Source: an uncultured Rubrobacteraceae bacterium (GTDB lineage: Bacteria > Actinomycetota > Rubrobacteria > Rubrobacterales > Rubrobacteraceae). From it: a stretch of 7,016 bases of DNA. The notes under the pieces are model-generated. The model was given only the letters and a program-made list of their open reading frames with translations. It was not told where the DNA came from and ran no database searches. The stretch is from the NCBI GenBank assembly GCA_902805985.1, contig CADCUW010000164.1, forward strand, positions 1 through 7,016. Reading direction: 5' to 3'. Below are positions 6,725-7,016 of this stretch, piece by piece (the first letter of the stretch is position 1; each line of letters begins with the position of its first letter). The position numbers and the translations under genes were made by a program.

Positions 6725-7016
6725 ATGAGCACGGAGGCCTTCCCAGACGAGATTAGTACCCCGGCGCCGGCATCACGTCTCGCGCTAAAGGCCGACATCG
6801 TCGTCATCGGGGCTGGACAGGCCGGTCTGTCCTCTGCATACCACCTCAAGAAGCGCGGGTTGGCGCCGGGCCGGGGGTTCGTCGTGCTGGACCAGTCGCC
6901 GCGGGCGGGCGGCGCCTGGCAGTTCCGCTGGCCCTCGCTGAAGCTGAGCACCGTCAACCGCATCCACGACCTGCCCGGGATGAGTTTCGCCGACACGGTG
7001 GATACAGATGCCACGG
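6725..7016 (+). CDS. FAD-dependent oxidoreductase (flavin monooxygenase-like), N-terminal part only
   Basis: The first 97 codons of a gene that runs off the right edge. After a polar, low-complexity lead of about 22 residues comes a dinucleotide-binding fold: ADIVVIGAGQAGLSSAYHLKKRG (23-45) with GxGxxG at 29-34, the second strand FVVLD (52-56) with the acidic residue that usually binds the FAD ribose, and GGAWQFRWPSLKLST (62-76). This is the pattern of CzcO/flavin-containing monooxygenase-like proteins and related oxidoreductases. The substrate cannot be told from this part. The ATG at 6725 is chosen, with an in-frame GTG at 6719 as the alternative. It begins 78 bp after uspA on the same strand but has its own -10-like box, so it may be transcribed on its own. 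Confidence 0.85.
   Translation, partial: MSTEAFPDEISTPAPASRLALKADIVVIGAGQAGLSSAYHLKKRGLAPGRGFVVLDQSPRAGGAWQFRWPSLKLSTVNRIHDLPGMSFADTVDTDAT

Noticed and set aside
6706..7014. Minus-strand 102-codon frame at the right end
   Set aside because: It is antisense to the flavoprotein start, which has a clear GxGxxG fold; the minus product shows no known motif.

Overview
The window looks like part of a chromosome from a high-GC bacterium. GC-rich codon third positions leave long shadow frames on the opposite strand, and GTG and TTG starts are common. The style suggests an actinobacterium, possibly Rubrobacter-like; that placement is inference only. No mobile element, CRISPR array, rRNA or tRNA was seen.

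Bases 1-5935 hold six tightly packed genes, all on the minus strand, that form a 4-hydroxybenzoate/protocatechuate catabolic operon. In transcription order (right to left) they are: an aromatic acid:H+ symporter-type MFS transporter (4601-5935), 4-hydroxybenzoate 3-monooxygenase pobA (3350-4564), a zinc-dependent aryl-alcohol dehydrogenase of the XylB/AreB type (2208-3308), the A and B subunits of a CatI/CatJ-type 3-oxoadipate CoA-transferase (1319-2179 and 516-1322, overlapping by 4 bp), and the first 148 codons of pcaH, protocatechuate 3,4-dioxygenase beta subunit (1-445, running off the left edge). The gaps are 36, 41, 28, -4 and 70 nt, so one transcript is likely. The logic is uptake of 4-hydroxybenzoate, hydroxylation to protocatechuate, ring cleavage by PcaHG, and activation of 3-oxoadipate to its CoA ester. 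The alcohol dehydrogenase suggests that aromatic alcohols also feed the route. pcaG, pcaB, pcaC, pcaD, the thiolase and a dedicated regulator are not in the window.

Bases 5936-6172 are a divergent intergenic region with three separate inverted repeats (6021-6046, 6078-6095, 6140-6160). They are good operator candidates for the catabolic operon on one side and the stress-protein gene on the other.

Bases 6173-6646 (plus strand) encode a single-domain UspA-family protein with a degenerate nucleotide-binding loop. From 6725 (or 6719) to the right edge is the N-terminus of a Rossmann-fold FAD-dependent oxidoreductase. Its start lies 4-10 nt after a TAGAAT -10 box and has no Shine-Dalgarno sequence, so the transcript may be leaderless.

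No wholly new system was seen. The points most worth a second look are the operator cluster, the mixed gene content of the operon (CatIJ-type transferase plus aryl-alcohol dehydrogenase), and the cofactor-binding segment of PobA.
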